From: Pseudorhodobacter sp.
GTDB lineage: Bacteria > Pseudomonadota > Alphaproteobacteria > Rhodobacterales > Rhodobacteraceae
Reading direction: 5' to 3'
DNA length: 5,801 nt
Assembly (NCBI GenBank): GCA_024641255.1
Contig: JAHEDL010000193.1
Span: 601-6,401 of the forward strand
The notes beneath the pieces are model-generated. The model was not told where the DNA came from and searched no databases. It was given only the letters and a program-made list of their open reading frames with translations. The position numbers and the translations under genes were made by a program. Positions 5,517 to 5,801 of this stretch are shown here, one piece after another; the first letter of the stretch is position 1; every line of letters begins with the position of its first letter.

Positions 5517-5801
5517 ACGATGATCTGAAGGCTGTTGAATTGAAAGCCGCGGCGCGCAAAGCGGCCTTTGCGGCGCGCAAACAGGCATTTGCCGCAGGGC
5601 AGGGGCAAGCGGCCGAGATTTTGGCCGATTTTCTGGCGCCGCATCGTGGCAAGGCCTTGGCCGGTTACATGGCCATGCGCACCGAGATTGACCCGTTTGC
5701 CGCGATGGCAGCACATCAGGGGCCGGTTTGCGTGCCGGTGATCATTGCCAACGGTCAGCCGTTGAAATTCCGCGAATGGTCGGTTGGCTGCAAAATGGAA
5801 A
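5513..5801 (+). CDS. 5-formyltetrahydrofolate cyclo-ligase, N-terminal part (3' end outside window)
   Basis: The first 96 residues are visible; the frame continues past the right edge. The enzyme converts 5-formyl-THF to 5,10-methenyl-THF using Mg-ATP, in cytosolic folate one-carbon metabolism. The N-terminal helix has the basic RK-x-AFAARKQAF pattern (15-26) that in this family contributes to phosphate/ATP binding. Next come GYMAMRTEIDP (51-61), including the conserved Glu58 region that contacts folate, a VPVIIANGQPLKFREW segment (74-89), and VGCKME, which leads toward the family's central region. The start ATG at 5513 shares ATGA with the mgtE stop, and there is no strong Shine-Dalgarno, so translation is probably coupled to mgtE. 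The family is also called Fau/YgfA or MTHFS; no gene symbol is given because naming varies. The catalytic C-terminal part is outside the window. Confidence 0.9.
   Translation, partial: MNDDLKAVELKAAARKAAFAARKQAFAAGQGQAAEILADFLAPHRGKALAGYMAMRTEIDPFAAMAAHQGPVCVPVIIANGQPLKFREWSVGCKME

Overview
The window looks like a chromosomal segment of an alphaproteobacterium, most likely in the Rhodobacterales/Rhodobacteraceae. The reasons are a GC-rich coding bias, a gcrA cell-cycle regulator gene (a family essentially confined to alphaproteobacteria), and intergenic sequence resembling a motif I remember as common in Rhodobacteraceae genomes. The assignment is inference from the sequence and family knowledge; no database was searched.

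Layout, left to right. (1) The C-terminal part of an AsmA-family envelope protein runs off the left edge and ends at 1341 (+). (2) A 154-bp convergent gap holds a repeat-like element and a near-ideal bidirectional terminator hairpin (1447-1478). (3) gcrA lies on the minus strand (2137 to 1496). (4) A 171-bp divergent region with two GANTC (CcrM) sites separates gcrA from a small 104-codon plus-strand gene (2309-2623) that resembles the RNase E inhibitor RraB family. (5) A 125-bp convergent gap holds a second copy of the repeat-like element. (6) A guanine deaminase gene, guaD, lies on the minus strand (4026 to 2749). (7) A 119-bp divergent region follows. (8) mgtE, a Mg2+ channel/transporter gene, lies on the plus strand (best start 4146, end 5516). 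Its stop codon overlaps by ATGA the start of (9) a 5-formyltetrahydrofolate cyclo-ligase gene that runs off the right edge.

Together these are housekeeping functions: envelope biogenesis, methylation-linked cell-cycle transcription, probable RNA-turnover control, purine salvage, Mg2+ homeostasis and one-carbon metabolism. I see no transposase, phage gene, tRNA, rRNA, CRISPR array, toxin-antitoxin pair or defence cassette, and no clear sign of horizontal transfer. All coding space is explained by recognisable or nearly recognisable genes.

I found no convincing undescribed multi-gene system. The observations most worth a second look are small: the pair of GANTC sites next to gcrA, the repeat-like element placed just 3' of two different genes in the same orientation, the long repeat-bearing GcrA linker, and the RraB-like gene divergent from gcrA.
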